From the NCBI GenBank assembly GCA_003169895.1, contig PNAE01000007.1, forward strand, positions 1,524,296-1,588,295: a stretch of DNA of 64,000 bases. The letters run 5' to 3'. Source of the stretch: Gemmatimonadota bacterium. Its GTDB lineage: Bacteria; Gemmatimonadota; Gemmatimonadetes; Gemmatimonadales; GWC2-71-9. Shown one piece after another: positions 20,410 to 30,234 of the stretch; within the stretch, counting starts at the first letter, position 1; each line of letters begins with the position of its first letter. Made by a program: the position numbers and the translations under genes. The notes under the pieces are model-generated. The model did not search any database and was not told the DNA's origin. It saw only the letters and a list, made by a program, of their open reading frames with translations.

Positions 20410-21261
20410 ATGATCGCCTTTCTCGGAACCGGTCTCCTCGGCGCCGGCTTTGTCCGCGCCTTCCGCCGTCGCGGCGAAGAGGTTCACGTCTGGAACCGCT
20501 CGCCCGACAAGGCGCGCGCGCTCTCCGAGGTCGGCGCCACGCCGTTCGAGACGGCGAGCGAAGCGGTGCGCGGAGCTGCCCGCGTTCACCTGGCGCTGGT
20601 CGACGACGCGATCGTGGATAGCGTGCTGGCCCAGGCCCAGGCCGGACTCTCGCCCGGCACCACCATCGTCGACCATACCACGACCGCGCCCGCGCCGACG
20701 GCGGAACGGGTCCGGCGCTGGATTGACCGCGGCTTTGTGTTCCAGCACGCGCCCGTGTTCATGGGCCCGCAGAATGCGCTCGCCGGCACCGGTACCATGC
20801 TCGCCTCCGGGGACCGGGCGCAGTTCGACACCGTGGCACCGGCCTTGGAGAAGATGACGGGTACGCTCGTCTACCTGGGGGACGATCCGGCGCGCGCGGC
20901 GTCGGTCAAGCTGCTGGGGAATCTTTTCCTCATCGCCACGACCGCCGGCGTTGCCGACATGTTCATGCTGGCCAAGTCGCTCGGCGTGCCGCCGGCACAG
21001 GTGTCACGGGTCTTCGAGTGGTTCAATCCAGGCACCATGGTTCCCGCGCGCGCCGCGCGCATGCGCGAAGCGCAGTTCGCCGAGCCATCGTGGACGCTCG
21101 CGATGGCGCGCAAGGACACCAGGCTGATGATCGAGTCGGCTGCGTCGAACGGCGCGACGCTGGCGGTGATGCCCGCGATCGCGGCGGCGATGGATCGCTG
21201 GATCGCCGCCGGACACGGCGCGGAGGATTGGATGGTGATCGGAAAGGACGCGGTGGGATAG
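20410..21261 (+). CDS. NAD(P)-dependent oxidoreductase, 3-hydroxyisobutyrate dehydrogenase-like
   Basis: IAFLGTGLLGAGFVRAFRRRGEEVHVWNRSPDKA; VKLLGNLFLIATTAGVADMFMLAKSLG. Confidence 0.9.
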   Translation: MIAFLGTGLLGAGFVRAFRRRGEEVHVWNRSPDKARALSEVGATPFETASEAVRGAARVHLALVDDAIVDSVLAQAQAGLSPGTTIVDHTTTAPAPTAERVRRWIDRGFVFQHAPVFMGPQNALAGTGTMLASGDRAQFDTVAPALEKMTGTLVYLGDDPARAASVKLLGNLFLIATTAGVADMFMLAKSLGVPPAQVSRVFEWFNPGTMVPARAARMREAQFAEPSWTLAMARKDTRLMIESAASNGATLAVMPAIAAAMDRWIAAGHGAEDWMVIGKDAVG

Positions 21262-21265
21262 CTCC

Positions 21266-21298
21266 CGCGTCCCAACTCCCAGCTACGCGGGTGGACCT
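21266..21298. terminator. Hairpin between convergent genes
   Basis: CCCGCGT...ACGCGGG inverted repeat between the 20410 gene (+) and 21283 gene (-), overlapping the latter's 3' end. Confidence 0.4.
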
Positions 21299-21825
21299 CC
21301 GCCCCGCCGACCCGCCGGAGCGCCCGTCGGCGTCGTCCCGGAGCTTGCCGCCATCATCGCCTTGACGACGTCCTGCGAGACCTTGTTCTGGTTCAGACTG
21401 ATGATGCCATTGGTGGTGAGATCGTAATCAGGCTTCGACATCTGGATCTTCGTTACAATGATGTCCTTCGGAAGCTGGCCGTTGACCATCTTGATGACGG
21501 CGTCATTGTTGAGCGTTTCCCTGCTCCCCGAACCCACGCTGCTTCCCACCGATGACATCATCATCTTGATGATATCGGTGGGCACCTTGTTGACATTCAG
21601 GCTGATGAGGCCGGATGGCGTGATGTCGAAGGTCGACTTGGTGGTGCGCACTTTCGTCACGATCAGGTCCTTCGGCACCTTGCCCGCAACCATCTGCACG
21701 ATGGATTCGTTGGTGAGCACTTCAGCACCCCCGCCCTGGGCCGCAGCGCGCGACGCCAACGCCGGTACGAACAGGATCGAGGCCAGGAGCGATGTCAGGA
21801 TTGGTGTGGGCACGGCGTATCGCAT
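21283..21825 (-). CDS. Secreted hypothetical protein with two tandem ~50-aa repeats
   Basis: MRYAVPTPILTSLLASILFVPALASRAAA signal; ESIVQMVAGKVPKDLIVTKVRTTKSTFDITPSGLISLNVNKVPTDIIKMMM / DAVIKMVNGQLPKDIIVTKIQMSKPDYDLTTNGIISLNQNKVSQDVVKAMM. Confidence 0.8.
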   Translation of the reverse strand: MRYAVPTPILTSLLASILFVPALASRAAAQGGGAEVLTNESIVQMVAGKVPKDLIVTKVRTTKSTFDITPSGLISLNVNKVPTDIIKMMMSSVGSSVGSGSRETLNNDAVIKMVNGQLPKDIIVTKIQMSKPDYDLTTNGIISLNQNKVSQDVVKAMMAASSGTTPTGAPAGRRGGGPPA

Positions 21826-22007
21826 GATCCCCTCACGGTGATGAGCTGTGCGGCGCCGGCAGGAAGATCCCTTCCGCCCCAGCGCTGCGAGCAGTGGTCC
21901 GGGCTTGGTACCGGTGCAGTCCGGCGAAGCTACGACCCGCGCGCAGCGGGCGCAAGGCGGGGGTGTCAAATCGCTCGGCATCACAACCACGGCGTTATGC
22001 TTGCAGA

Positions 22008-22463
22008 ATGACCACCGCCTACCTCGACGACCTGCACGTCGGCCAGCAATTCGTCTCCGGCTCGCACACCGTGACCGAGGCCGAAATCATCCGTTTCGCC
22101 CGCGAATTCGATCCGCAACCGTTTCACGTCGACGTCCGGGCGGCGGCAGACTCGTTCTTTCAGGGTCTCGTGGCGAGCGGCTGGCACACGGGCGCCATCA
22201 CCATGCGGCTGCTCGTGCAAGGCGAGTTGCAGCTCGCCGGCGGCATGATTGGCGGCGGCGGCGAGCTCACGTGGCCGCTGGCGACGCGCCCCGGCGACAC
22301 GCTGCAGGTGTACAGCGAGATCACCGACATTCGCCTTTCCAGGTCGCCTCCGGACCGCGGGACCGTCACACTCCGAAGCGAAACCCGGAACCAACACGGC
22401 GAGGCGGTGCAGATTCTCAGCGCCCGCCTGGTCGTGCCACGTCGCTCCGGTGTCAGCTCGTGA
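22008..22463 (+). CDS. MaoC-family (hot-dog) dehydratase
   Basis: YLDDLHVGQQFVSGSHTVTEAEIIRFAREFDPQPFHVD...FFQGLVASGWHTGAITMRL. Confidence 0.93.
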   Translation: MTTAYLDDLHVGQQFVSGSHTVTEAEIIRFAREFDPQPFHVDVRAAADSFFQGLVASGWHTGAITMRLLVQGELQLAGGMIGGGGELTWPLATRPGDTLQVYSEITDIRLSRSPPDRGTVTLRSETRNQHGEAVQILSARLVVPRRSGVSS

Positions 22464-22598
22464 ACGAGAAGTCGTAGCGCGGTCCGCGGCGAGCGCCCTG
22501 ACTACGCCAGGTATTTCGTCAGCGGCTCCCAGTAGTTCGCCTGCCACCGATCAGCGTGATCCGTCGGGCTGAACATCGAACGGGTACGTCGATCACCA

Positions 22599-23624
22599 TT
22601 ATGGCGAATGCGCTTTCGCCCAGGTAGTCAGCGTCGTCCATTCGTCGTGATTGGTCGGACTGCAGCTCGCAATCTCGCAGACGTAGAACGCCGTGATCGG
22701 GTGGATTTCCCAGAGCGACATCCGCTTCGGCGCGGTTCTGTTGGGATCTGCCGCGTCATCGTTGATGAAATGTTCGTTGTCGTAAGTGAGGCCACCGACG
22801 ACGAGAACCTGCAGCTGCTGCGCCTCGATCGCCGTGAGCGTAACGATGTCCCATCCGACTGGTCTCGCGAGCTGGGGGATCATTTCGACGACGATGCCTT
22901 GCCACTCCGTCGAGTGCTTCACGCCGATGTTGAGATGAAAGTCGGTCCCGTCGCCACCGGCGCAGTTGACCGACTCCGCTCCTTCCTGCCGCACCGCGGT
23001 CAGGTATGCCGCGATCTGGACCAGATCACCCTCGCTCACTGTTCCGCCGCTCATTGGCCGATTCAGCAGGGCATCGCGGGTCGGCTGAAATGCGGTCTTG
23101 GTATGGTGCGCGTCGGCAAATCTCGAGCTGATGTCCTCTTGTAAGGCGTGCAGGGTGGCAAGATCGAGCGTAACCGGAGTCACGCCAGCGGGAATGTGCC
23201 GCTTGGCCATGTTCCGCAGGCCGACGTCGCTGTTGGCCGGGTAGGGAGTCATCGCGCCGTTGACGGTGTGGCTGCCGACCGCCGGACACGACGGGTGCTC
23301 GACCGCGAACGTCCCCGGCGCTGGCAGTGGCGGGCCCGCAGAATCGGGGGCGGCCGTCTTGCTCGTGTCCGGAGCCGCGATCGCGATGTTCCGGCCCCAC
23401 ACCCAACCGTCCTCGTGCTGTTGCGTGCGGACGTGGTAGTAGCCGGCGGTTGGGTCGGGGGCGAGGAGGGTCAGTGGCTCCGGCGGCTGCAGCAGGAGTT
23501 TGGACATCCCTGCGGCTGACGGAGTTGGGCGGAGATTGACGTTTCGCGTGACCGTGGCCTGCTGCGCCGCGAGCGACAGGCACGTCGCGAACGTGATGAC
23601 GAGCAGGGTGGCCACGCGCTTCAT
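22599..23624 (-). CDS. Secreted hypothetical protein with SH3b-like N-terminal domain
   Basis: Signal MKRVATLLVITFATCLSLAAQ; VTRNVNLRPTPSAAGMSKLLLQPPEPLTLLAPDPTAGYYHVRTQQHEDGWVWGRNI. Confidence 0.75.
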   Translation of the reverse strand: MKRVATLLVITFATCLSLAAQQATVTRNVNLRPTPSAAGMSKLLLQPPEPLTLLAPDPTAGYYHVRTQQHEDGWVWGRNIAIAAPDTSKTAAPDSAGPPLPAPGTFAVEHPSCPAVGSHTVNGAMTPYPANSDVGLRNMAKRHIPAGVTPVTLDLATLHALQEDISSRFADAHHTKTAFQPTRDALLNRPMSGGTVSEGDLVQIAAYLTAVRQEGAESVNCAGGDGTDFHLNIGVKHSTEWQGIVVEMIPQLARPVGWDIVTLTAIEAQQLQVLVVGGLTYDNEHFINDDAADPNRTAPKRMSLWEIHPITAFYVCEIASCSPTNHDEWTTLTTWAKAHSP

Positions 23625-23884
23625 GGGGACCTCAACTGGCGGAGAACTGCGGGTAGTCCGCGCACGATCTTGACGTCGGTACATCGGGGATGACGCTGCC
23701 AGCGCGGGAGCCGACGCTCATTCGGTGCCACAAGAATAGCAGCGATCGGGATGACACGACCGGTGTGCCCCTGAGCGGAGGCAGAGTGCAACCGAGTCGC
23801 TTTTCGCCGCACTGGGCGTCATACTCACAGCTGTCAGGATTTGTCCCCATCACCGTCGTGACGTTGAACGCGTGGGAGTCCATC

Positions 23885-26053
23885 ATGAAAAGGCTCGGGT
23901 TCTTTCTTGCGATGGTGTGCAGTGCCGGCGCGTCCGGCCAGGCCGTGCGCAGCGATGTCGCGCGCTGGCAGCAACAGGCCCGGAATATCACCATCATCCG
24001 TGACGACTGGGGCATCGCGCACGTGTACGGCAGGACCGATGCCGATGCGGTGTTTGGCGCCGTGTACGCGCAGGCCGAGGACGATTTCAATCGCGTGGAG
24101 ATGAACTACATTAACGCGCTGGGTCGCCTGGCGGAGGCGGAGGGCGAGTCCGCGATTTACCGCGACCTGCGGATGAAGCTCTTCATCAACCCGGATTCGC
24201 TGAGGGCGCAGTACGCGGCGAGTCCGGCGTGGTTGAAGCAGCTGATGAATGCGTTCGCCGATGGCCTGAACTACTACCTCCTCAAGCACCCCGCGGTGAC
24301 GCCGCGGGTGATCAGGCATTTCGAACCGTGGATGGCGCTCTCATTTACGGAGGGGAGCATTGGCGGTGACATCGAGCGGGTCAACCTCACCCAGCTGCAG
24401 GCCTTTTATGGCGGCGGTCACGCGACCGCGGCGCCAGAGCCGGCCGGCGGGGACGGCTTCCCGCCGGAGCCCGGCGGCTCGAACGGCATGGCGGTGGCGC
24501 CGTCTAACACCGTCGGGCACCACGCGCTGCTGCTGATCAATCCGCACACGTCGTTCTTTTTCCGGTCCGAGTTGCAAATGGTAAGCGACGAGGGGCTGGA
24601 TGCTTACGGCGCCGCGACCTGGGGCCAGTTTTTCATCTACCAGGGGTTCAACGACCGTGCCGGATGGATGCACACATCGAGCGGCGTTGATGCGGTCGAC
24701 CAGTATCTCGAGACTGTGGAGAAGAAGGGCGATCACTTCGACTACAAGCACGGGAGTGAGCAGCGGCCAGTGACGGAGGCGGTGATCACCGTGCCGTACA
24801 CGACCGGTTCGACGATGGCCACGAAGCGGTTCACCGTCTATTACACGCAGCACGGGCCGATCGTTCGCAAGGTCGGCGACAAATGGGTCAGTGTCGCGCT
24901 GATGAACGAGCCGGTGAAGGCGCTGACGCAGTCGTATACTCGAACCAAGGCACGGGACTACAAGGCATTTCGGCAGACGATGGAGTTGCACACCAATTCG
25001 TCGAACAACACCATATTCGCCGACGCCGACGGCGACATCGCATACTTTCACGGCAACTTCATTCCCCAGCGCGATACCTCGCTGGACTGGACCAGGCCGG
25101 TGGATGGCAGCAATCCCGCCACCGACTGGCACGGCGTGCTCTCCGTCGAGGAGACGCCGCACCTGCTGAATCCCGCCAGCGGATGGCTGTACAACAGCAA
25201 CAACTGGCCGTGGTCAGCGGCCGGGCCGAGCAGCCCGAAGCGCGAAGACTACCCCCGGTACGTCGAAACCGGCGGCGAATCCGCCCGCGGGCTGCACGCC
25301 ATCCGGGTCCTCCAAGACAGGAAAGACTTCACGCTCGACGGCCTGCGTGCAGCTGCATACGACAGCTACCAGACCTGGTTCGAGAAGCCGATCCCCGCAC
25401 TGATCAAGGCGTGGGACGCGCTGCCTGCAACCGATCCGATGAAGGCGAAACTGTCCGACCAGGTCGCTATGCTTCGCGCGTGGGACTTGCGCTGGTCGGC
25501 GACGTCGATCCCGACCTCGCTGGCCGTGTACTGGGGATCGAATGTCCAGCGGCGCACCGGGCGCGCTGGCGGCGAGTCGGCCGAGGATCCCCTGGGCAAC
25601 AGGGTCTCGCCCGATCAGATGCTGCAGTCGCTTGCGGCGGCGTCCGACAAGCTCACGGCTGACTTCGGCACATGGCGGACGCCATGGGGCGACATCAACC
25701 GCTTCCAGCGGCTCACCGACGACATCGACCACCCATTCACCGATGCGGGCCCGAGCATTCCGGTGGCATTCACCACCGCCGCGTGGGGCTCGCTCGCCTC
25801 GTTCGCGGCGCGCAGCTACAACGGGTCGAAGAAGATCTATGGCACGAGCGGCAACAGCTTTGTCGCGGTCGTCGAGTTTGGCGACAGCGTTCGCGCAAAG
25901 GCGGTCACAGCCGGCGGCGAGAGCGGTGACCCCAGGTCGCCACACTTCAACGATCAGGCTCGACGTTACAGCACGGGCGACCTGAGGGACGTGTACTTCT
26001 ACCGGTCGCAGCTAAAGGGGCATACGGAGCGCGAGTACCACCCGGGCGGCTGA
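23885..26053 (+). CDS. Penicillin acylase-family (Ntn-hydrolase) protein
   Basis: DDWGIAHVYGRTDADAVFGAVYAQAEDDFNRVEMNYINALGRLAE; GGSNGMAVAPSNTVGHHALLLINPHTSFF nucleophile region. Confidence 0.9.
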   Translation: MKRLGFFLAMVCSAGASGQAVRSDVARWQQQARNITIIRDDWGIAHVYGRTDADAVFGAVYAQAEDDFNRVEMNYINALGRLAEAEGESAIYRDLRMKLFINPDSLRAQYAASPAWLKQLMNAFADGLNYYLLKHPAVTPRVIRHFEPWMALSFTEGSIGGDIERVNLTQLQAFYGGGHATAAPEPAGGDGFPPEPGGSNGMAVAPSNTVGHHALLLINPHTSFFFRSELQMVSDEGLDAYGAATWGQFFIYQGFNDRAGWMHTSSGVDAVDQYLETVEKKGDHFDYKHGSEQRPVTEAVITVPYTTGSTMATKRFTVYYTQHGPIVRKVGDKWVSVALMNEPVKALTQSYTRTKARDYKAFRQTMELHTNSSNNTIFADADGDIAYFHGNFIPQRDTSLDWTRPVDGSNPATDWHGVLSVEETPHLLNPASGWLYNSNNWPWSAAGPSSPKREDYPRYVETGGESARGLHAIRVLQDRKDFTLDGLRAAAYDSYQTWFEKPIPALIKAWDALPATDPMKAKLSDQVAMLRAWDLRWSATSIPTSLAVYWGSNVQRRTGRAGGESAEDPLGNRVSPDQMLQSLAAASDKLTADFGTWRTPWGDINRFQRLTDDIDHPFTDAGPSIPVAFTTAAWGSLASFAARSYNGSKKIYGTSGNSFVAVVEFGDSVRAKAVTAGGESGDPRSPHFNDQARRYSTGDLRDVYFYRSQLKGHTEREYHPGG

Positions 26054-26159
26054 CGCCGCGTCCCGCCCGCGGCCCAACCTCACCGCTGGCGTCGGCGCGG
26101 TCATCATCGTATCGTCCGGCAAGGCATTTCCGCCCAATGCCTCCCACTTCGGAGCACCC

Positions 26160-27452
26160 ATGTCCTCGCGACGCAACTTCATGCATTCGCTCGTCGGCGC
26201 CGGTGCCGCCCTCCCCATGTTCCGTTCGACCGCCATCCGCCAGGTGGTCCGGGCCACTGACCGGTTGCGCAGCGCGGACCCGGCCGCCGCCGCCGACGAC
26301 GAGACATACTGGGGCGAAATCCAGCGGGCCTTCGACACCGATCGCACGATGATCAACCTCAACAATGGTGGCGTCTGTCCTTCGCCGACCCACGTGCTCG
26401 AGGCGATGATCCGCGACCTGCGCTTCACCAACGAGCTGCCCGCGCTCCACATGTGGTCGGTGCTGGAGCCGCGCATCGAGAGCGTGCGGCGCGACCTCGC
26501 CCGTGAGTTCGGCTGTGACACCGAGGAGATCGCGATCACCCGCAACGCATCCGAGGGGCTTGAGACGCTGATCCTGGGGCTGGACCTGCAGCCGGGCGAT
26601 GAGGTACTGGCGACCAACCAGAACTACGGCCGCATGCTGACCACGTGGGATCAGCGGGTCCGCCGGCACGGCATCGTCCTCAAGCAGGTCAGCTTCAAGG
26701 TGCCGCCGCCATCGCCTGACTATCTGGTCGACATCTTCCGCCAGGCGATCACGCCCAGGACCCGGGTCATCGAGGTCACCCACATCACCAACCTCACCGG
26801 GCAGATCTTCCCGGTGCGCGAGATCGTGCAGATGGCGCGCGAGCGGAACATCGAGGTGTTCGTGGATGGGGCGCACGCTTTCGCACACTTTCCCTTCAAG
26901 CGCGATGACCTTGGTGCCGACTACTACGGCAGCAGCCTGCACAAGTGGTTGCTGGCACCGATCGGTACCGGACTGCTGTACGTGCGCAAGTCGAAGATCA
27001 AGGGAATGTGGCCGCTGATGGCGGCACCGACATCGATGGATGAGAACATCCGGAAATACGAGGAGATCGGCACGCACCCGGCCGCCAACCACAATGCGAT
27101 TTCAGCGGCACTCGCGTTCCATCGCGCCATCGGCTCGGACCGCAAGATCGCCCGGCTGCGCTACCTCCGCGATCGCTGGGCCAAGCGGCTGCTGGCCGAG
27201 AGTGACCGCGTACGCGTGCCGACGCAAATCGATACGCCATATGCCGGCGCGATTGCCCTGGTGTCCATCGAAGGGCTCGACTGTGGCAAGCTCGGCAGTT
27301 GGCTCCTCGATCAGCATCACGTGGTGACGACGCCGATTGTCCACCCGGAGTTTTCCGGCCTCCGGATCACGCCGAACGTCTACACCACTCCCGACGAGAT
27401 CGACACGTTCGCCGATCTCGTCCTCAAGGCAATCAAGCGGGGCATCGCATAG
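26160..27452 (+). CDS. Class V aminotransferase family PLP enzyme (isopenicillin-N-epimerase-like), Tat-like N-terminus
   Basis: MSSRRNFMHSLVGAGAALPMF; INLNNGGVCPSPTHVLEAM; VFVDGAHAFAHFPFKRDDLGADYYGSSLHKWLLAPIGTG. Confidence 0.9.
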   Translation: MSSRRNFMHSLVGAGAALPMFRSTAIRQVVRATDRLRSADPAAAADDETYWGEIQRAFDTDRTMINLNNGGVCPSPTHVLEAMIRDLRFTNELPALHMWSVLEPRIESVRRDLAREFGCDTEEIAITRNASEGLETLILGLDLQPGDEVLATNQNYGRMLTTWDQRVRRHGIVLKQVSFKVPPPSPDYLVDIFRQAITPRTRVIEVTHITNLTGQIFPVREIVQMARERNIEVFVDGAHAFAHFPFKRDDLGADYYGSSLHKWLLAPIGTGLLYVRKSKIKGMWPLMAAPTSMDENIRKYEEIGTHPAANHNAISAALAFHRAIGSDRKIARLRYLRDRWAKRLLAESDRVRVPTQIDTPYAGAIALVSIEGLDCGKLGSWLLDQHHVVTTPIVHPEFSGLRITPNVYTTPDEIDTFADLVLKAIKRGIA

Positions 27453-27477
27453 TCGATCGCCTGCGAATGCTTGCTTC

Positions 27478-28680
27478 ATGAACCGGCCAAGAAGAGTCGG
27501 CATCCTCACGGCAGGCGGCTTGGCCCCGTGCCTGTCGTCGGCCATCGGCGGGCTGATCGAGCGCTACACCGAGGTCGCCCCCGACATCGACATCCAGTGC
27601 TATCCGGACGGCTACCGCGGGCTGCTCACCGGCGACAGCCTGCCGGTGACGCCAGCGGTGCGGGCGCGCGCCCACATCCTGCACCGCTTCGGTGGTAGTC
27701 CCATCGGCAACAGCCGTATCAAGCTCACCAACGTCGCCGACTGTCTCAAGCGCGGCCTGATCCAGCCAGGCCAGCAACCCCAGCAGGTTGCCGCCGACCG
27801 CCTGGTGAAGGATGGCATCGGCGTGCTGCACACGATCGGCGGGGACGATACCAACATCGCGGCCGCGGCACTCGCCGGGTTTCTCGCCAAACACGGCTAC
27901 CACCTCACGGTCATCGGCCTCCCGAAGACCGTTGACAATGACGTTCACCCGATCCGGCAGAGCCTCGGCGCGTCGACGGCTGCGGATCACGGGGCGACGT
28001 TCTTCGAACATGTCGTCGCCGAACATGGCGCGAATCCACGCATGCTCATCGTGCACGAGGTTATGGGGCGGGGATGCGGCTGGCTCACCGCCGCAACGGC
28101 CCGTGAATACCGACAGCGCCTCGCCCAGAAGGACTTCGTGCCCGAACTCGGGCTGGCTCGCACGAAGCACGAAATCCACGGCGTGTATCTGCCTGAAATG
28201 ACCATCGATCTCCAGGCCGAGGCGGTTCGGTTGCGCCACGTCATGGATCGGTTGGGTTGCGTCAACGTGTTCGTCTCCGAGGGCGCTGGTGTGGCCAGCA
28301 TCGTCCGCGAAATGGAGGCCTCGGGCGAGACCATTCCGCGCGACGCCTTCGGCCACGTCAAGCTCGATCTGGTGAACCCCGGGGCATGGTTCGGAAAGCA
28401 GTTTGCCGCGATGATCGGCGCGGAGAAGACGCTCGTGCAGAAGAGCGGCTACTACGCCCGGTCGGCGCCCGCCAACGACGACGACCTGCGACTGATTCGC
28501 CGTTGCACCGACCTGGCGGTGCAATGCGCCCTCGATGGCACGCCGGGCGTGATCGGTGAAGACGAGGAGCGGGGCGGGGTGCTGCGCGCCATCGAGTTCG
28601 AACGCATCAAGGGGGGCAAGGCGTTCGACGTCGGCACGCCGTGGTTCAGGCAGCAGCTCGCCGAGATCGGCCAGGCTTGA
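27478..28680 (+). CDS. 6-phosphofructokinase, pyrophosphate-dependent type
   Basis: RRVGILTAGGLAPCLSSAIGG; IGGDDTNIAAAALA; VIGLPKTVDNDV; EVMGRGCGWLTAATA. Confidence 0.88.
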   Translation: MNRPRRVGILTAGGLAPCLSSAIGGLIERYTEVAPDIDIQCYPDGYRGLLTGDSLPVTPAVRARAHILHRFGGSPIGNSRIKLTNVADCLKRGLIQPGQQPQQVAADRLVKDGIGVLHTIGGDDTNIAAAALAGFLAKHGYHLTVIGLPKTVDNDVHPIRQSLGASTAADHGATFFEHVVAEHGANPRMLIVHEVMGRGCGWLTAATAREYRQRLAQKDFVPELGLARTKHEIHGVYLPEMTIDLQAEAVRLRHVMDRLGCVNVFVSEGAGVASIVREMEASGETIPRDAFGHVKLDLVNPGAWFGKQFAAMIGAEKTLVQKSGYYARSAPANDDDLRLIRRCTDLAVQCALDGTPGVIGEDEERGGVLRAIEFERIKGGKAFDVGTPWFRQQLAEIGQA

Positions 28681-28725
28681 GTCGCGCTACCTCCACCGAC
28701 GCGTGCATCGCTATTGGCTTTTGGC

Positions 28726-28746
28726 TCAGGTCTCAGGTCTCAGGCG
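28726..28746. repeat. 7-bp tandem repeat (TCAGGTC, ~3 units) between convergent genes
   Basis: ggcTCAGGTCTCAGGTCTCAGGCG. Confidence 0.6.
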
Positions 28747-28753
28747 TCGCACC

Positions 28754-30145
28754 TTACCAAAGATGCTTCCCCTCCCGCACGAAGCTTTGAAATCCATCCC
28801 GATCCCCCGCCGCTTTGCGAATGAGCTCGACTGCCCGTTTCAGATCCTCCAACCCGGTCGCGATCGAGATACGCAGGTAGTGCTGTCCGGCGGAGCCAAT
28901 CCGGCCGAATGAGCCGCGATCCAGTGTCGCCACGTGGTACTGCCACAGCAAGAACATCTGGAACAGCGTGGAGGGACTGGTCCGATCATGGTCTGCCACC
29001 GGGAGTTTGGCATGCGCCTCGACCGCGTCGAGCGATTCGCACACGCCGGCGATGCTGGGGAACAGGTAGAACGCGCCACCCGGCGTCCCACAGTGGATCC
29101 CAGGGATGGCATTGAGGCCCGCCACCATCATGTCGCGCCGCTCCTGGAACGCCGCGACCATTGTCGCGATCGAGATTTCGCTCTCGGGCGACTCGAGCGC
29201 AACCTTCGCGCCCATCTGGTTGTATGCCGGGATGCAGGAGAAGTAGTTGATGTTGAGGTTCTTGAAGATCACCGCCTCTGCCACCGTCGGAAACACCGCC
29301 CAACCGACGCGCCCACCCGTCCAGGCATAGGACTTGGACGCACCACTCGCGATGATGGTGCGCTCGGCCATTCCCGGGAGCGACGCGATCGACAGGTGCC
29401 GGTGATGGTCGAAGAGGATGTTCTCGTAGATCTCATCGGAATAAACCCGCGTGTTCACGGGCGCCTTGCGCTGGATCACTGCGGCGATGCTCTCGAGCTG
29501 CTCGCGGGTGGCCACGCCGCCGGTGGGATTCGAGGGAAAATTGAGTACAATCAGACGGGTACGCGGCGTGATCAGCGGCTCGATATCGGTGCCGGTAAAC
29601 GAGAAATTCGCTTCCTCGCGCAGTTGCAACGGCACCGGCTTCGCGTCGAGATACGTCGTGAATGACTCGTAGATCGGGAACCCGGGAGACGGATAGATGA
29701 CCTCGTCGCCCGGATTGCAGTAGGTCTGCTGGGACAGGCCGATCGACGGCTTGCCGCCCGGGAAGACCACGACGCGATCCGGCGTCACCGCGATGCCGCG
29801 CGTCCGGCTCACCTGGACTGCAATCGCCTCACGCAGCGGCAGGATTCCCTGCGGGTCGACATAGTGGGTCATGTCGAGGTCAATGCACCGCTTCACCTCC
29901 GCGACGATATGCGGTGCCAGGTGAAAATCCGGCTCGCCGAGGTTGCACTTGATCACGCGGTGGCCGGCATCCTCGATGGCACGGATGTACGGGCCGACCT
30001 TGAAGGCGTTCTCGGTCCCGATGCGGTTGGTGCGGTCGGAGAAGAAACCCGCGGGCAGGCTTGCTGGCGCGGCCGCAGGGCCGTCGGATGCGGCGTGCTT
30101 CGCGGGCACGGTCATGGCGCGGAACTCCCGGCCGGGGGTGACCAT
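28754..30145 (-). CDS. Pyridoxal-phosphate-dependent class I/II aminotransferase
   Basis: KCNLGEPDFHLAPHIV; VVFPGGKPSIGLSQQTYCNPGDEVIYPSPGFPIYES; NFPSNPTGG; IIASGASKSYAWTGGRVGW. Confidence 0.92.
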   Translation of the reverse strand: MVTPGREFRAMTVPAKHAASDGPAAAPASLPAGFFSDRTNRIGTENAFKVGPYIRAIEDAGHRVIKCNLGEPDFHLAPHIVAEVKRCIDLDMTHYVDPQGILPLREAIAVQVSRTRGIAVTPDRVVVFPGGKPSIGLSQQTYCNPGDEVIYPSPGFPIYESFTTYLDAKPVPLQLREEANFSFTGTDIEPLITPRTRLIVLNFPSNPTGGVATREQLESIAAVIQRKAPVNTRVYSDEIYENILFDHHRHLSIASLPGMAERTIIASGASKSYAWTGGRVGWAVFPTVAEAVIFKNLNINYFSCIPAYNQMGAKVALESPESEISIATMVAAFQERRDMMVAGLNAIPGIHCGTPGGAFYLFPSIAGVCESLDAVEAHAKLPVADHDRTSPSTLFQMFLLWQYHVATLDRGSFGRIGSAGQHYLRISIATGLEDLKRAVELIRKAAGDRDGFQSFVREGKHLW

Positions 30146-30234
30146 CTTAATCCAAAGCTAACCGAGCCTTGCCACTCCCGCGCTTCGTCGACTAACATCG
30201 GAGGCTGGGTTAACGACCGACGCGGGATGTCCTT

